A stretch of 64,000 nt of DNA from Neobacillus driksii. Its GTDB lineage: Bacteria; Bacillota; Bacilli; Bacillales; Cytobacillaceae. The notes under the pieces were generated by a model, which saw nothing but the letters and a program-made list of their open reading frames with translations, had not been told where the DNA came from and did not search any database. Location of the stretch: positions 43,797 through 107,796 of the forward strand of contig NZ_JACCBX010000008.1 of NCBI RefSeq assembly GCF_013409995.1, given 5' to 3'. Shown in pieces: positions 9,187 through 18,094 of this stretch (position 1 is the stretch's first letter; every line of letters starts with the position of its first letter). The translations under genes were made by a program, and so were the position numbers.

Positions 9187-9273
9187 CCAAAAAAATGAAA
9201 TTAGTTTCTAATATATGGGGGTGTGATTGTTACATACAGTTTAAACGAAGAAAAAAAAACAAGGAGGGATATT

Positions 9274-12200
9274 ATGAAAATTGGTAAAAAGGTTACCAAA
9301 GCTGTTCTTTCAGCAACATTGTTATTTGGGCTTCTTAGTGGCGGAAGCCTCTCGGCAACGGCAGCGAAACATAGTGACCTGCGAGTACAGTCTGCAGTAG
9401 TAAATGCAGATGCACACAAAGATTTCGGTAAAATAAAGAAATCTATACAAACAATTCCATCAATTAAAGAAATTCCTTATGGTGATGGCATGACTTTCCA
9501 CAGCGAGCCTACTAATATTAGTCACCCATTTAGCTCCATGTATAGTTCCAGTGGCCATGTAGACATTTGGAATGACTACGGCTACGAAGAAAAGGAGTTT
9601 TTCCAGTCCGGCAAAGGTAATATTTATAGCATCAATAAGAAGGATGATCCATATATCATATCCTCGAACAATGATTACACGACAAGACTTTTAGTAAGAT
9701 ATCCACAAGATCCTTCTAAATTCTCTGGTCGAGTATATGTAGATATTCTAAATGCTTCCAGCGGTGTCGACTTAGAAGATACTTGGGGCAGAAGTTATGA
9801 TTGGTATATGAATGAGGGACATGCTTATATTGGTATAACTTCGAAAACCAATACCGTTAATGCATTAAAGAAATTCGACGTTACAAGATATGCAGACTTA
9901 AACTGGAAGGTAAATGGTAAAGATGAAAACGGTCTGTTCTGGGACATGCTTTCCCAATTAGGCTCTAAACTGCGCAGCAATAGTGCTGGCGACCTATTAG
10001 GCGGGCTAGAACCAGAAAATGTTTACTTAACAGGTCAAAGCCAATCAGGAATGTATTTAAATACTTACATCACCTTATTTGATGATATCCTTGGAAATTC
10101 CTATAAAGGAAAGCCCATGTTTGACGGATATATGAATCTAGTCGGACCTGGAACAACCTATGTAAATTCGGGTGGACCACAACCTAGTACTACCTATTCA
10201 GATACGAGTGTCCCTTATATGGTAATCATGTCTGAATTTGAACACAAGTTTGCTAACTTACCAGGAATGCCTGGGATATCTGATATGGCAGAATATGAAA
10301 GAAAGCCAGACTCTTCTACTGCAAAAAACAAGTTTAGATTTTATGAAGTAGCTGGTACTCCGCATACTGACCCTACCCTAGCGGTTATTCCGAACAGTGC
10401 TGAAATTGCTCTTGGTAACGGTACTGGCAGACCGCCAAAGGAATATGACCCGGGTAATTATGAAAGCGATTTAAATCTCCAAATCTATGTAAATGCTGCA
10501 CAGGAAAACATGCATAAATGGGCAACTGAGGGGGTCCCTGCTCCATCTGCTGAAGATAAATGGATTAACTTTAATGAAACTACTACAAATGGCAAAACAG
10601 TATATACTCCAAAAACAGATGAACACGGAAATGCATTAGGCGGCATTCGTGCACCACAAATGGAGTATCCAATTGCAACGTACTTTGCCAGCAGAAATGG
10701 ACTTCCTTTTGAATCAAATGGCAGCATGGTCTTCTTTACGGCTGATAAAATCGCAGAATTGTATCCTGATTATGATCAAGATTACAAGAAGCCGTTTATT
10801 AAACAAGCTCAAAAACTATTGGATGAAGGCTATATTTTACAAGAAGGCTTTGACAAGCTTGTCAATTATGCAGAGGAAAAGAAAGGCTTTGGCGGACCTG
10901 ATGCTGAAAAAATTTACGCAATCGCCAATGAAAAGCCAACCAAAATCGTGGAAAAGCCTTTTGATTATGAAGCGATTGGTTTCCACCAAGAAGAACCAGA
11001 TGTTGCGGCAAATCCACACCTAAGCCACCCTTATAATTCTATGCTGGATTCAGTCGGCGCTGTCGACATTTGGGGGGACTATGATTATACCGAAAAGGAA
11101 TTTTTTCTATCAGGGAATGCCAATGTTTATGAGTTAGGAAAAGTTGAAGGTAATGATGTTCCAACGATCAAATCCGGACCACATGATTATACAAACAGAA
11201 TCATTGTGCGGATGCCTAAGGATATGAAAGATTTCTCCGGAGCAGTTTATATCGATATTCTCAATGCCTCCAATAATTCTGATATGGAAGATACATGGAG
11301 AAGAAGCTGGGAATATTACATGGAAAATGGGCATGCTTATATTGGCATAACATCTAAAAATGTAAATGTAACTGCGTTGAAAAAGTTTGATCCTGTACGG
11401 TATTCAGACATTGATTGGGAAGCTGATAAGCCTGGAGTTTACGAAAATGGTCTATTCTGGGATATGCTGTCACAGTTGGGTGTCGCACTAAATGACAAAG
11501 AACAAAGCGAGCAAATCCTTGGAACCAAACCTGAATTTGTATTCCTTGGAGGCCAAAGCCAATCTGGTATGTATTTGAATACGTATACCAATGTGTTCCA
11601 GCCATACTTGTATAATGCAAAAGCAAAAGAATACATGTTTGATGGCTATTATAATTGGGTTGGAGCGATTCCAACTGCGATTCAGCCAACAGCGGTAATT
11701 CCAACCGCAAATGACCCAAGTCCGAAATCCATTTATAAGGCAATGGGTGTTCCGACCATGGTAGTTATGTCGCAAGCCGAATTTGGATTCAAAGAAGGTG
11801 CAGGTCTATTCCCTTCTTATAAAACCAAAAAGGACCAAAACAGTGAGCATGATATCTTCAGACTTTATGAAGTATCAGGTGCACCTCACTCAGATGCCAT
11901 CTCACCGATCATTCAAAACAATGATGCACTTGTTAAGGCTGGGGTAAATCCAAGAAAATACCCGACCAGCTCGCTGCCAAATACTATTAAGAGTGATTTG
12001 CACATTGATATGTTTGTAAGTGGTGCGATGCAAAATCTGTATGATTATGCAGTTGCAAGGAAAAATAATCCAAATGCAGATCCAAAGCAATACTTCCCTG
12101 CTGCTGACGATAAATGGATAAACGTTGATCCAGCAACAGGTAAATTCCCAAGAGATGATCATGGCAATGTTATAGGTGGTATCCGTCATCCTCTTGCTGA

Positions 12201-12414
12201 TAATCCATTAGCTACTTACATGGTGCAAAGTGATTTTATGACCATGTTTAGCGCTGACAAACTAAAAACGCTATATGGAACAAGGGAAAACTGGGTTAAT
12301 AAAATGAACGCTTCCGTTAATCAATTACTGATTGAGGACTTAATTCCTCAAACAGTTGCCGATTCCTACAAAAATGTAATTGCCAATAACCCAACATCTT
12401 GGGATAAAAAATAA
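9274..12414 (+). CDS. Secreted tandem alpha/beta-hydrolase-domain protein, 1046 aa
   Basis: Large exported protein built from two homologous halves. It starts with a Sec signal peptide (MKIGKKVTKAVLSATLLFGL, cleavage probably after SATAA). Half one covers about residues 35-540 and half two about 555-1040; both contain the same series of blocks, for example GRVYVDILNASS against GAVYIDILNASN, YMNEGHAYIGITSK against YMENGHAYIGITSK, and GLFWDMLSQLG twice. Each half keeps a putative nucleophile motif GQSQSGMYLNTY (serines 256 and 762) and a histidine in GTPHTDP / GAPHSDA (364 and 872), so both may be active. Best fit is the uncharacterised 'alpha/beta hydrolase domain' family (Abhydrolase_10). The ATG at 9274, after AAGGAGGGATATT, is preferred to the GTG at 9223. 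Substrate unknown; a cre site suggests control by carbon supply. Confidence 0.75.
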   Translation: MKIGKKVTKAVLSATLLFGLLSGGSLSATAAKHSDLRVQSAVVNADAHKDFGKIKKSIQTIPSIKEIPYGDGMTFHSEPTNISHPFSSMYSSSGHVDIWNDYGYEEKEFFQSGKGNIYSINKKDDPYIISSNNDYTTRLLVRYPQDPSKFSGRVYVDILNASSGVDLEDTWGRSYDWYMNEGHAYIGITSKTNTVNALKKFDVTRYADLNWKVNGKDENGLFWDMLSQLGSKLRSNSAGDLLGGLEPENVYLTGQSQSGMYLNTYITLFDDILGNSYKGKPMFDGYMNLVGPGTTYVNSGGPQPSTTYSDTSVPYMVIMSEFEHKFANLPGMPGISDMAEYERKPDSSTAKNKFRFYEVAGTPHTDPTLAVIPNSAEIALGNGTGRPPKEYDPGNYESDLNLQIYVNAAQENMHKWATEGVPAPSAEDKWINFNETTTNGKTVYTPKTDEHGNALGGIRAPQMEYPIATYFASRNGLPFESNGSMVFFTADKIAELYPDYDQDYKKPFIKQAQKLLDEGYILQEGFDKLVNYAEEKKGFGGPDAEKIYAIANEKPTKIVEKPFDYEAIGFHQEEPDVAANPHLSHPYNSMLDSVGAVDIWGDYDYTEKEFFLSGNANVYELGKVEGNDVPTIKSGPHDYTNRIIVRMPKDMKDFSGAVYIDILNASNNSDMEDTWRRSWEYYMENGHAYIGITSKNVNVTALKKFDPVRYSDIDWEADKPGVYENGLFWDMLSQLGVALNDKEQSEQILGTKPEFVFLGGQSQSGMYLNTYTNVFQPYLYNAKAKEYMFDGYYNWVGAIPTAIQPTAVIPTANDPSPKSIYKAMGVPTMVVMSQAEFGFKEGAGLFPSYKTKKDQNSEHDIFRLYEVSGAPHSDAISPIIQNNDALVKAGVNPRKYPTSSLPNTIKSDLHIDMFVSGAMQNLYDYAVARKNNPNADPKQYFPAADDKWINVDPATGKFPRDDHGNVIGGIRHPLADNPLATYMVQSDFMTMFSADKLKTLYGTRENWVNKMNASVNQLLIEDLIPQTVADSYKNVIANNPTSWDKK

Positions 12415-12520
12415 AATGAAGAAAAAAATGTATTCTTTGGTGTACATCTAAAATACGTACAACCAAATAAGCACATTTTGAGCAAAATAACGGTGCTGTC
12501 CGATAAGTCCCTAAAATAAG

Positions 12521-12562
12521 GCAAGTGGAGAAAAACACACCGTTTTCTCCACTTGCTCTTTG
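12521..12562. terminator. Terminator-like hairpin
   Basis: Perfect 14-bp stem: GCAAGTGGAGAAAA at 12521-12534 and its complement at 12543-12556, followed on the plus strand by TCTTTGT. It lies 107 bases after the hydrolase stop and faces the converging thermonuclease gene, so it may act in both directions. Confidence 0.6.
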
Positions 12563-12627
12563 TATTATGATATCATCCTCTCAAAATACCCCACTTGTTA
12601 AAACATTCATGATCTATATAAATTCCC

Positions 12628-13227
12628 TTAAAAAATCCACCCCATTATTTGTTTTTCATGCAAACACCCATTAAATCCCCAGTTTGTCACATAATTCTCT
12701 CTGCTCCAGATATTGATTTTCCCCTCTTTTGCTAGATTCTCCTCCTTCCTAAATGTTTCAAGGTATTTATAGGGTGGATTCATGATAAAAGCCACTCGTG
12801 CGTAGCCCTCTTTTAGCAGCGTTCCTTGAATCGATTCTCCATCGACAAAAACATAGGCTAACAGTCGTCCGTAGGAATCTCTCATGTTTCCCTGTTCAAA
12901 CTCCAAGGTTAACTTTCCGCTTTTCACTAGCTCGCTATTCCGTAAGAATGCTTCTTTTGCATAGAATTGGACACACGTATTTGGATTTTTCGACTCTGGT
13001 GTATCGATCAATAAATAGCGTACCGTTTCCATATTTCCATTAACATTCACTTTAATGGTATCGCCATCAATGATATTTATTAACTTAACAGGAACTTCAC
13101 TTCCTTTATTTTCAGTCATCTGAAGGGAGTTCTCTGGTGCAGTTTCTTCTTTTTGTGAAGGCATGGAATAGAATGCAATACAGGTAGCTGCTGCGATCAT
13201 GGCAATACCACCCTTTCGTTTTCTCAT
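12628..13227 (-). CDS. Secreted thermonuclease (staphylococcal nuclease-like)
   Basis: Calcium-dependent nuclease of the SNase family, about 199 residues. An N-terminal basic and hydrophobic segment (MRKRKGGIAMIAAATCIAFY) should export or anchor it. The SNase core is visible: VKLINIIDGDTIKV near residue 48, VRYLLIDTPES with the catalytic-region residues, and DSYGRLLAYVFVDG carrying the second arginine. The ATG at 13227 follows AGGGGGAATATTT; a longer frame upstream lacks a site. It lies 31 bases after the 141-aa unknown gene and is the last gene of the DnaD/DnaB-containing group, a common place for such nucleases in phage-derived modules. Confidence 0.88.
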   Translation of the reverse strand: MRKRKGGIAMIAAATCIAFYSMPSQKEETAPENSLQMTENKGSEVPVKLINIIDGDTIKVNVNGNMETVRYLLIDTPESKNPNTCVQFYAKEAFLRNSELVKSGKLTLEFEQGNMRDSYGRLLAYVFVDGESIQGTLLKEGYARVAFIMNPPYKYLETFRKEENLAKEGKINIWSRENYVTNWGFNGCLHEKQIMGWIF

Positions 13228-13257
13228 AAATATTCCCCCTGGCATTCAAGTTCCTAT

Positions 13258-13683
13258 CTAATATGGCTTCACAAAAAACCCCGCTATGGCAGGAAAACAC
13301 TTCCAATCCTTCTTCATATCCCGAAACGAAATCACATCATTTCCTCTAGCAATCTGAAAATCTAGTGAATATTCGTGACAGTTCAATGGGGTTAGATGGA
13401 ATTTTTCGCAATAGAACTTGATGGCAGCTTGCTCGCTGGTTGCAAAGATAAATACAAAATCCTTTTGGTTCATCTTCAATGAGTAGACACGAATTTTATA
13501 AATGCCTAATACATTGTTTTGAATCATTTCCTTTACTATCTGATGATCAGCCTGTTCTAAGTTGATCTTAGTCATATCGTCATCCAATGATATTTTCTTC
13601 TCTATTAGTAAATGATGAATATAGTGGGCCAATGCAGATTCTTCAAAACGTAAACTATCTAAGTAAGCGTCTTTTACAAGCAT
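13258..13683 (-). CDS. Unknown 141-aa protein in replication module
   Basis: Not recognised. A soluble acidic-to-neutral protein without signal or membrane segment, mixed alpha/beta in appearance; the second half contains KDFVFIFATSEQAAIKFYCE, which looks like a strand followed by a helix. The ATG at 13683 has GACCGAGGTGTAACCAC before it. It sits between the DnaB-like gene (61 bases upstream) and the thermonuclease, so it is probably co-transcribed and related to the same mobile or phage-derived function. Confidence 0.6.
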   Translation of the reverse strand: MLVKDAYLDSLRFEESALAHYIHHLLIEKKISLDDDMTKINLEQADHQIVKEMIQNNVLGIYKIRVYSLKMNQKDFVFIFATSEQAAIKFYCEKFHLTPLNCHEYSLDFQIARGNDVISFRDMKKDWKCFPAIAGFFVKPY

Positions 13684-13729
13684 GTGGTTACACCTCGGTC
13701 ATTTATTTTTTAATGGCTATATGAATGTT

Positions 13730-13756
13730 CACAAGGAGGTGACACTATTCCTTGTG
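13730..13756. repeat. Inverted repeat after the helicase gene
   Basis: CACAAGGA at 13730-13737 and TCCTTGTG at 13749-13756 form an 8-bp stem overlapping the end of the DnaB-like gene. There is no T-run. On the plus strand it also contains a perfect AAGGAGGTGA sequence, but no plausible gene follows it. Confidence 0.4.
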
Positions 13757-14989
13757 GTCTTCTATTCTTCCTGTATGCTCGTTGTAATTCACTGCGATTG
13801 TTCCGACAGGACCATTGCGGTTTTTCGAAACAATGATTTCAAGGGCTTGATTCTCAGCTTCCTTGTCATAATACGCTTCACGATATAGGAACATTATGAC
13901 ATCCGCATCCTGTTCCACACTGCCCGATTCCCGAATATCAGACATCATTGGCCGTTTATTTGCCCTTGATTCAACCGATCGATTCAGCTGCGCCAAACAA
14001 ATAACGGGGCAATCAAAATCCTTCGCCATTGCTTTAAGAGATTTGGATATTTCCGTTACTTGTTGATGGGAATTCCCACCGTAAAATTGACCAGAATGGA
14101 TCAATGTTAGGTAATCGATAAAAAGGATTGGTTTCTTCTGTGGAAATTGATTCATCATTTTTCTCGTTTTCGCTCTCATTTCCGCAATCGTTTGTACGGA
14201 CCCATCAAAAATTTGAATATGCGTTTCAGTTAGATCTCCCATTACATCTGACCATTTATTCTTTTGCTCTTCACTTAGCATTCTTTTTGGATCTCGCATT
14301 TTTCCACGGTTAAATCCCCCTGTCGAAGCAACTAATCTGGAGGTTATTAGCTTTTCAGGCATTTCCAGGGAGAATAGTAGTGGTAAATAACCCGCCCAAC
14401 CCGACATTTTAGCAAAATGAAGCATGACATCGGTTTTTCCCATTGATGGTCTAGCTGCTAAGATGGTCACTTCTCCGCCCTGAAAGCCTCCCGTCACTTT
14501 ATCAAGTTCTTTAATACCGGTTGTTGCACTTCTCAGCATTAGTGGATCCTCCCATGGTGCCTCATAAATATCTGATAACGCCTGCTGTAAGGAGGTGTGA
14601 TCGTCCATCCTTGCTTGGTTAATTTTATCCAATTCTCCCATTACCTTAGCAATCTCCCAATCATTCATGGAGGCAATTGTTAAAATATTTCTCTTTTCCC
14701 GTTCCTTCCACAGATCAAGAATGAGCTTCTCCATTCCGTCAAACTTCACAAGATCCGCATACGATAACAGCTCAGAAAGGTAAGACATTCCACCTAGTGC
14801 ATCAAGGTCGGGCAAAGTGGTAAACGTGATCAAATCAATATTCTTGCCGGCATGGGTTAACTCTAGCATTCTTCGCATGATATCTTTATGCCGTGTATTT
14901 TCCAGCTGTTCAGGCTGGATTACCGTATCCTTAAGCAGGTATTCCGCCTTCATCAAGCTTCCTAAAAATGCTTTTTCTGCTATACTCAT
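13745..14989 (-). CDS. DnaB-like replicative helicase (phage-type paralogue)
   Basis: Hexameric 5'-3' DNA helicase of the DnaB/gp40 family, 414 residues, slightly shorter than chromosomal DnaB. The N-terminal domain starts with AEKAFLGSLMK; the RecA-like C-terminal domain has Walker A ARPSMGKTD near residue 185, Walker B-type ILFIDYLTL near 290, and the conserved LAQLNRSVESR plus SDIRESGSVEQDADVI. All key residues are present. The start codon overlaps the stop of the upstream DnaD-like gene (TGATG), so the two are translationally coupled, as in phage helicase/loader pairs. It is probably a second helicase borrowed from a phage or integrative element rather than the chromosomal dnaB. Confidence 0.85.
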   Translation of the reverse strand: MSIAEKAFLGSLMKAEYLLKDTVIQPEQLENTRHKDIMRRMLELTHAGKNIDLITFTTLPDLDALGGMSYLSELLSYADLVKFDGMEKLILDLWKEREKRNILTIASMNDWEIAKVMGELDKINQARMDDHTSLQQALSDIYEAPWEDPLMLRSATTGIKELDKVTGGFQGGEVTILAARPSMGKTDVMLHFAKMSGWAGYLPLLFSLEMPEKLITSRLVASTGGFNRGKMRDPKRMLSEEQKNKWSDVMGDLTETHIQIFDGSVQTIAEMRAKTRKMMNQFPQKKPILFIDYLTLIHSGQFYGGNSHQQVTEISKSLKAMAKDFDCPVICLAQLNRSVESRANKRPMMSDIRESGSVEQDADVIMFLYREAYYDKEAENQALEIIVSKNRNGPVGTIAVNYNEHTGRIEDHKE

Positions 14990-15954
14990 CACTCTTCACC
15001 TCTCGTAAGATCAAGTTCAAATCGAGCAGGTATCGCTCTTCCGGAAGGAACACCTTGAGTTGATTGCTTTTGTCTTACAACGGGCTTTTGGTTTTCAAGG
15101 TAGGAATCAATTTCTTCAATGGTCAGTAACGATTCATTTTCCCAGTTTTTCAGAATTCCAACGACATAACTCAGCCTTCGCTTGTTATTGGCACAGGCAA
15201 TATTCATCGCTTTTAAAATCATCGCTTTCGGCTGTAAAAAACTAGAGTCATCTAACCAAGCTAATAACTGCTGTTTCGCACTGACATTTGTAAAACCAAA
15301 TCCATTTGCATCCCAAAACTCGATAATTTCTTTCACATCGTTTCGACTCTGCTGCATAGGATTTCCGATGTCTAAATGATTCTCTAAATCTTGAAAAGGA
15401 GCATTTTGATGTTGGTTTTCTATTTGTCTAGTAGAAACCACACCATCAACCTCTTCAAGGTCAAAATCTAAATATGTATCGTCTTCATCTTGATTGATAT
15501 CCTCCTGGTCGTTAACCGTTATTTCGTGATCACAAAAAGATCTATACAAACTACGAATTTCCTGTTTCTCAATCGTTTCTGACACATATTGAATCAGTGA
15601 GGTATCCTCTACTTTCTTTAATTCACTTATCATACAATCCATGACTGGTTTTCCTGCTTTATTCAGGTTGTCATTCCCCCAGCTTCTAATCGCAAGTTCT
15701 CTCGTCACAGGATTGTATCGAATTACCTTGTGATGGTGGGTGAAACGTTCCAGTAATGAATTAACAGTCTCCTTGGAAAACCCTAACTCAAATGATATTT
15801 GTCCTATGGTAATCTTATAGATTCCAATTTGAGTCGTATTTGGATTCGTAAGGATGTAAAGGTAAAATAACTTGTCCTCTGGCGTCATCTCTTCCAGAAC
15901 AATCGGGTTCTTCCAAAATTCATTACGTACGATTCTAAACTTTGCCATCTTCAT
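14989..15954 (-). CDS. DnaD-like replication initiation protein
   Basis: About 321 residues. The N-terminal 120 residues look like a winged-helix DNA-binding region of phage replisome organisers (FRIVRNEFWKNPIVLEEMTPEDKLFYLY), followed by an acidic linker and a C-terminal DnaD-type domain beginning IIEFWDANGFGFTNVSAKQQL and including SYVVGILKNWENE. Such proteins bind the origin and load the helicase encoded next to them. The ATG at 15954 is chosen for the AAAGGTTAGTG leader. Upstream lies an inverted repeat CACCCTGT...ACAGGGTG that could be an operator. Confidence 0.8.
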   Translation of the reverse strand: MKMAKFRIVRNEFWKNPIVLEEMTPEDKLFYLYILTNPNTTQIGIYKITIGQISFELGFSKETVNSLLERFTHHHKVIRYNPVTRELAIRSWGNDNLNKAGKPVMDCMISELKKVEDTSLIQYVSETIEKQEIRSLYRSFCDHEITVNDQEDINQDEDDTYLDFDLEEVDGVVSTRQIENQHQNAPFQDLENHLDIGNPMQQSRNDVKEIIEFWDANGFGFTNVSAKQQLLAWLDDSSFLQPKAMILKAMNIACANNKRRLSYVVGILKNWENESLLTIEEIDSYLENQKPVVRQKQSTQGVPSGRAIPARFELDLTRGEE

Positions 15955-15984
15955 CACTAACCTTTCTTTACTTAAGAGTACTTT

Positions 15985-16025
15985 CACCCTGTATATATAG
16001 AAAAAGGAAGAAAACGGACAGGGTG
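15985..16025. promoter_or_regulatory. Inverted repeat upstream of replication module
   Basis: CACCCTGT at 15985-15992 and ACAGGGTG at 16018-16025 are perfect complements 25 bases apart, just before the DnaD-like gene. The arrangement suits a pair of operator half-sites flanking a promoter. No adjacent repressor gene is visible. Confidence 0.4.
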
Positions 16026-16144
16026 ATATTCCTTCAGATGTGAATGATTTGTGACAATGGAAATAAAGGTTCCTATGACTGTTGATTTAAACTCCATACA
16101 ACTGATCTGAATGGTTTGGCTACTCGATACATTTTTCATACAAA

Positions 16145-16184
16145 AACACTCACAAACATTGATAGTTCAACATTTGTGAGTGTT
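16145..16184. terminator. Strong hairpin, terminator-like
   Basis: Perfect 12-bp stem AACACTCACAAA / TTTGTGAGTGTT. On the minus strand it is followed by TTTTTG, on the plus strand by TTAAAG. No gene is recognised directly before it on either strand. Confidence 0.5.
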
Positions 16185-16471
16185 TTAAAGTTAGTAAATA
16201 TTCTTTTGTGAAAACAATATGTCAGCTTATTTTTATCTATTTGGATTTTTCTCTTATTTGGGTAAAAATCTTCTTGTTGTTGTTTTTCTTTTTCTTTTTC
16301 TTTTTCTTTTTCTTTTTGCCCACGTATCGTAAAATTTCCATGGACGTATCGTCAAACTCTTCAAATCCTTATCGATATAAAAAAAGACACTAGCACAATT
16401 TTTAACCTTATTAGACGATAGAGAATAAACATCAGAAAATACGGTTATAACCCCCGTAAATGCAAAAAGGA
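16185..16471. other. Intergenic stretch with a microsatellite
   Basis: No gene recognised. Contains the TTTTTC repeat at 16283-16317. A motif GACACTAGCACAATT near 16386 recurs in the terminator at 29111-29153. Confidence 0.4.
16283..16317. repeat. Hexanucleotide microsatellite (TTTTTC)5
   Basis: Five complete TTTTTC units plus TTTTT in direct succession. It lies in non-coding sequence; the open frame through it (a run of phenylalanines) is not considered real. Its length could vary by slippage. Confidence 0.85.
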
Positions 16472-17047
16472 TTATTTACCATTATTATAGTTAGCTAACC
16501 TTTCTCCAATCGGTGTAACGATCCCATCCATACTTATAGAATTCTTCTTTTTATGATATTCCTCTAAGTCATGTTCACTTTTATTGGTAGCCCATTGTTG
16601 AAGAGTATCTCGTTCACCATCGTATGAGTAGAACGGTACACTATATCCACATGATGTTTTTACTGTTTCAATCTTTGCATGTATAATTTGTCGAGCACCA
16701 GGAAGTATATCAAAATGTTTCGCCATATCAGTCCATTCTGGTGTGCCAGGTAATATCACATTACCGCTGCCATAAAGCCTTAAAATCATAGGAGGTCCTT
16801 CAAAAGCTAAAAACATAAAAGTAATTCTACCGTTTTCTTTTAAATGTGCACTTGTTTCATTTCCACTACCAGTTAAATCCAAATAAGCTACCTCATTTGA
16901 GGAAAAAATTCTTAATACATCATGACCTTTCGGTGAAATGTTAACATGACCATCTGCTGTTAGAGGTGCTGAACCAACGAAAAAAATCCGTTGTTTTCTT
17001 ATAAATTCTTCGTGTTTTGGAAGTATCGATGAATAAACAGTTCCCAT
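16472..17047 (-). CDS. Pyridoxamine 5'-phosphate oxidase family protein
   Basis: FMN/flavin-binding split-barrel protein, 191 residues. Recognisable are FFVGSAPLTADGHVNISPKG near residue 28, YLDLTGSGNETSAHLKENGRITFMF (about 63-87) and MILRLYGSGNV, all typical of this branch of the PNPOx-like superfamily. These proteins are usually annotated only as flavin-dependent oxidoreductases of unknown substrate. The ATG at 17047 is chosen because GAGGAGGAATTTAAT precedes it; eight upstream codons are excluded. Single gene. Confidence 0.82.
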   Translation of the reverse strand: MGTVYSSILPKHEEFIRKQRIFFVGSAPLTADGHVNISPKGHDVLRIFSSNEVAYLDLTGSGNETSAHLKENGRITFMFLAFEGPPMILRLYGSGNVILPGTPEWTDMAKHFDILPGARQIIHAKIETVKTSCGYSVPFYSYDGERDTLQQWATNKSEHDLEEYHKKKNSISMDGIVTPIGERLANYNNGK

Positions 17048-17194
17048 ATTAAATTCCTCCTCATCTAACAAAAGTTAAAAATCATATTAGAACCTCCTAA
17101 AAGTTACAAGTCAGTACTAATAACATATTTTACCACAACCAAAACTATGTTACTTTACAATGTATCTCTTCAACTGCTCCGTAAGTAGTAATCT

Positions 17195-17374
17195 GTTATT
17201 CTAATTAATATTCCGATCTATGACATCCTTGGCATTGTTTTCAACAATTTCACATTCCTTAAAAGTGATGTAATTGCAAAGCAAGTGGTTGGCAAAACTC
17301 CTTATGAATTGGATGGTTCGTTACATGAAAAATTCCTTTATGATAGTTGTGATAATCTAAAAGTAAAAGAGTAA
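17195..17374 (+). pseudogene. Possible C-terminal remnant of an unknown gene
   Basis: A plus-strand frame with no start codon reads NIPIYDILGIVFNNFTFLKS and then KQVVGKTPYELDGSLHEKFL, ending at a TAA 43 bases before the next gene. It looks like coding sequence but is preceded by stops, so it may be the tail of a lost gene. Not recognised. Confidence 0.35.
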
Positions 17375-17417
17375 AACGAGTACATACAAGTAAATTCGAT
17401 TAAAGGAGTCGATAAAT

Positions 17418-17873
17418 ATGACATGGACCATTGCACTTTCGGTATTACTCGGAATTGTGCTTAAAATGGTAATGAGTCCTCCAAGTGCAGTTGTGGAATG
17501 GATTTTTAGTAGATTTGCACTTCATCAAAAACTTAATTCAAAAGATGTTACTGTAACTTATATTGAAAAGCTCTTAGAAGAGGAAGAAAAAATTCGATTG
17601 ATTGAAAATTTTAATGAAGCTACTTTTTTAAAACAATATGATATCTTTCCAGGCAAAGAAAATTTATTTTTACATCCAGAGACCAATGTTGCTCCATTTG
17701 TTATCAATTTAAAAAGAGGGGAAAATGATAGTAGAATCTTTGTTTATTGTTTGACTGATTACGTGTATGTAGTCAAGCAGTCCTATAAGAAAGTAATTGC
17801 TTATAATCTTAGATCTGAAAATCTACAAAATTCCACTTTATCTGACAGGGTTATAACTAAGGATGTAATATAA
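17418..17873 (+). CDS. yfmQ: YfmQ family protein
   Basis: 151 residues, matching from memory the YfmQ family of Bacillus: an N-terminal hydrophobic segment (MTWTIALSVLLGIVLKMV) followed by SPPSAVVEWIFSRFALHQKL, then a soluble alpha/beta part with the strand FVINLKRG and a C-terminal VYVVKQSYKKVIAY. Function unknown; the N-terminal helix suggests membrane attachment. The ATG has TAAAGGAGTCGATAAAT before it. Single gene between minus-strand neighbours. Confidence 0.7.
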   Translation: MTWTIALSVLLGIVLKMVMSPPSAVVEWIFSRFALHQKLNSKDVTVTYIEKLLEEEEKIRLIENFNEATFLKQYDIFPGKENLFLHPETNVAPFVINLKRGENDSRIFVYCLTDYVYVVKQSYKKVIAYNLRSENLQNSTLSDRVITKDVI

Positions 17874-18038
17874 GACAAAATTGATGTACAATAATATCCC
17901 AATACCTTGTCATGTGCTCGCATACAAATAGAAGCTGTTCAGGATTTTTGAGCAGCTCTAATTTAATACTCCAATATAGCAGATCCACATACCATACAAA
18001 CCTACACCGAATGAAACCATGTTTACTTCAAAATAAAA

Positions 18039-18063
18039 AGAACCACGATTAAATCATGATTCT
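18039..18063 (-). terminator. Terminator of the MocR-type regulator gene
   Basis: On the minus strand AGAATCATGATT pairs with AATCGTGGTTCT (two G-U pairs) around a very small loop, followed by TTTTTATTTT. It lies about 30 bases after the regulator's stop codon. Confidence 0.6.
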
Positions 18064-18094
18064 TGGTAAAGTAAAATATAAGCTGAAATTGCTG

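Larger units (their letters stand above)
8491..9273. other. Gene-poor stretch with a coding remnant and the hydrolase promoter region
   Basis: Contains no intact gene. It holds a coding-like remnant at 8779-8979 (separate entry), a short AGTGTCAGGCACC motif near 8516, and the AT-rich leader of the secreted hydrolase with its cre site at 9172-9186. Confidence 0.5.

Noticed and set aside
13733..13888. Gene behind the AAGGAGGTGA sequence on the plus strand
   Set aside because: The perfect ribosome-site sequence comes from an inverted repeat at the helicase stop; the frames behind it are short or antisense to the helicase.
16208..16393. Plus-strand open frame through the TTTTTC repeat
   Set aside because: The product is mostly phenylalanine encoded by the microsatellite, with no ribosome binding site.
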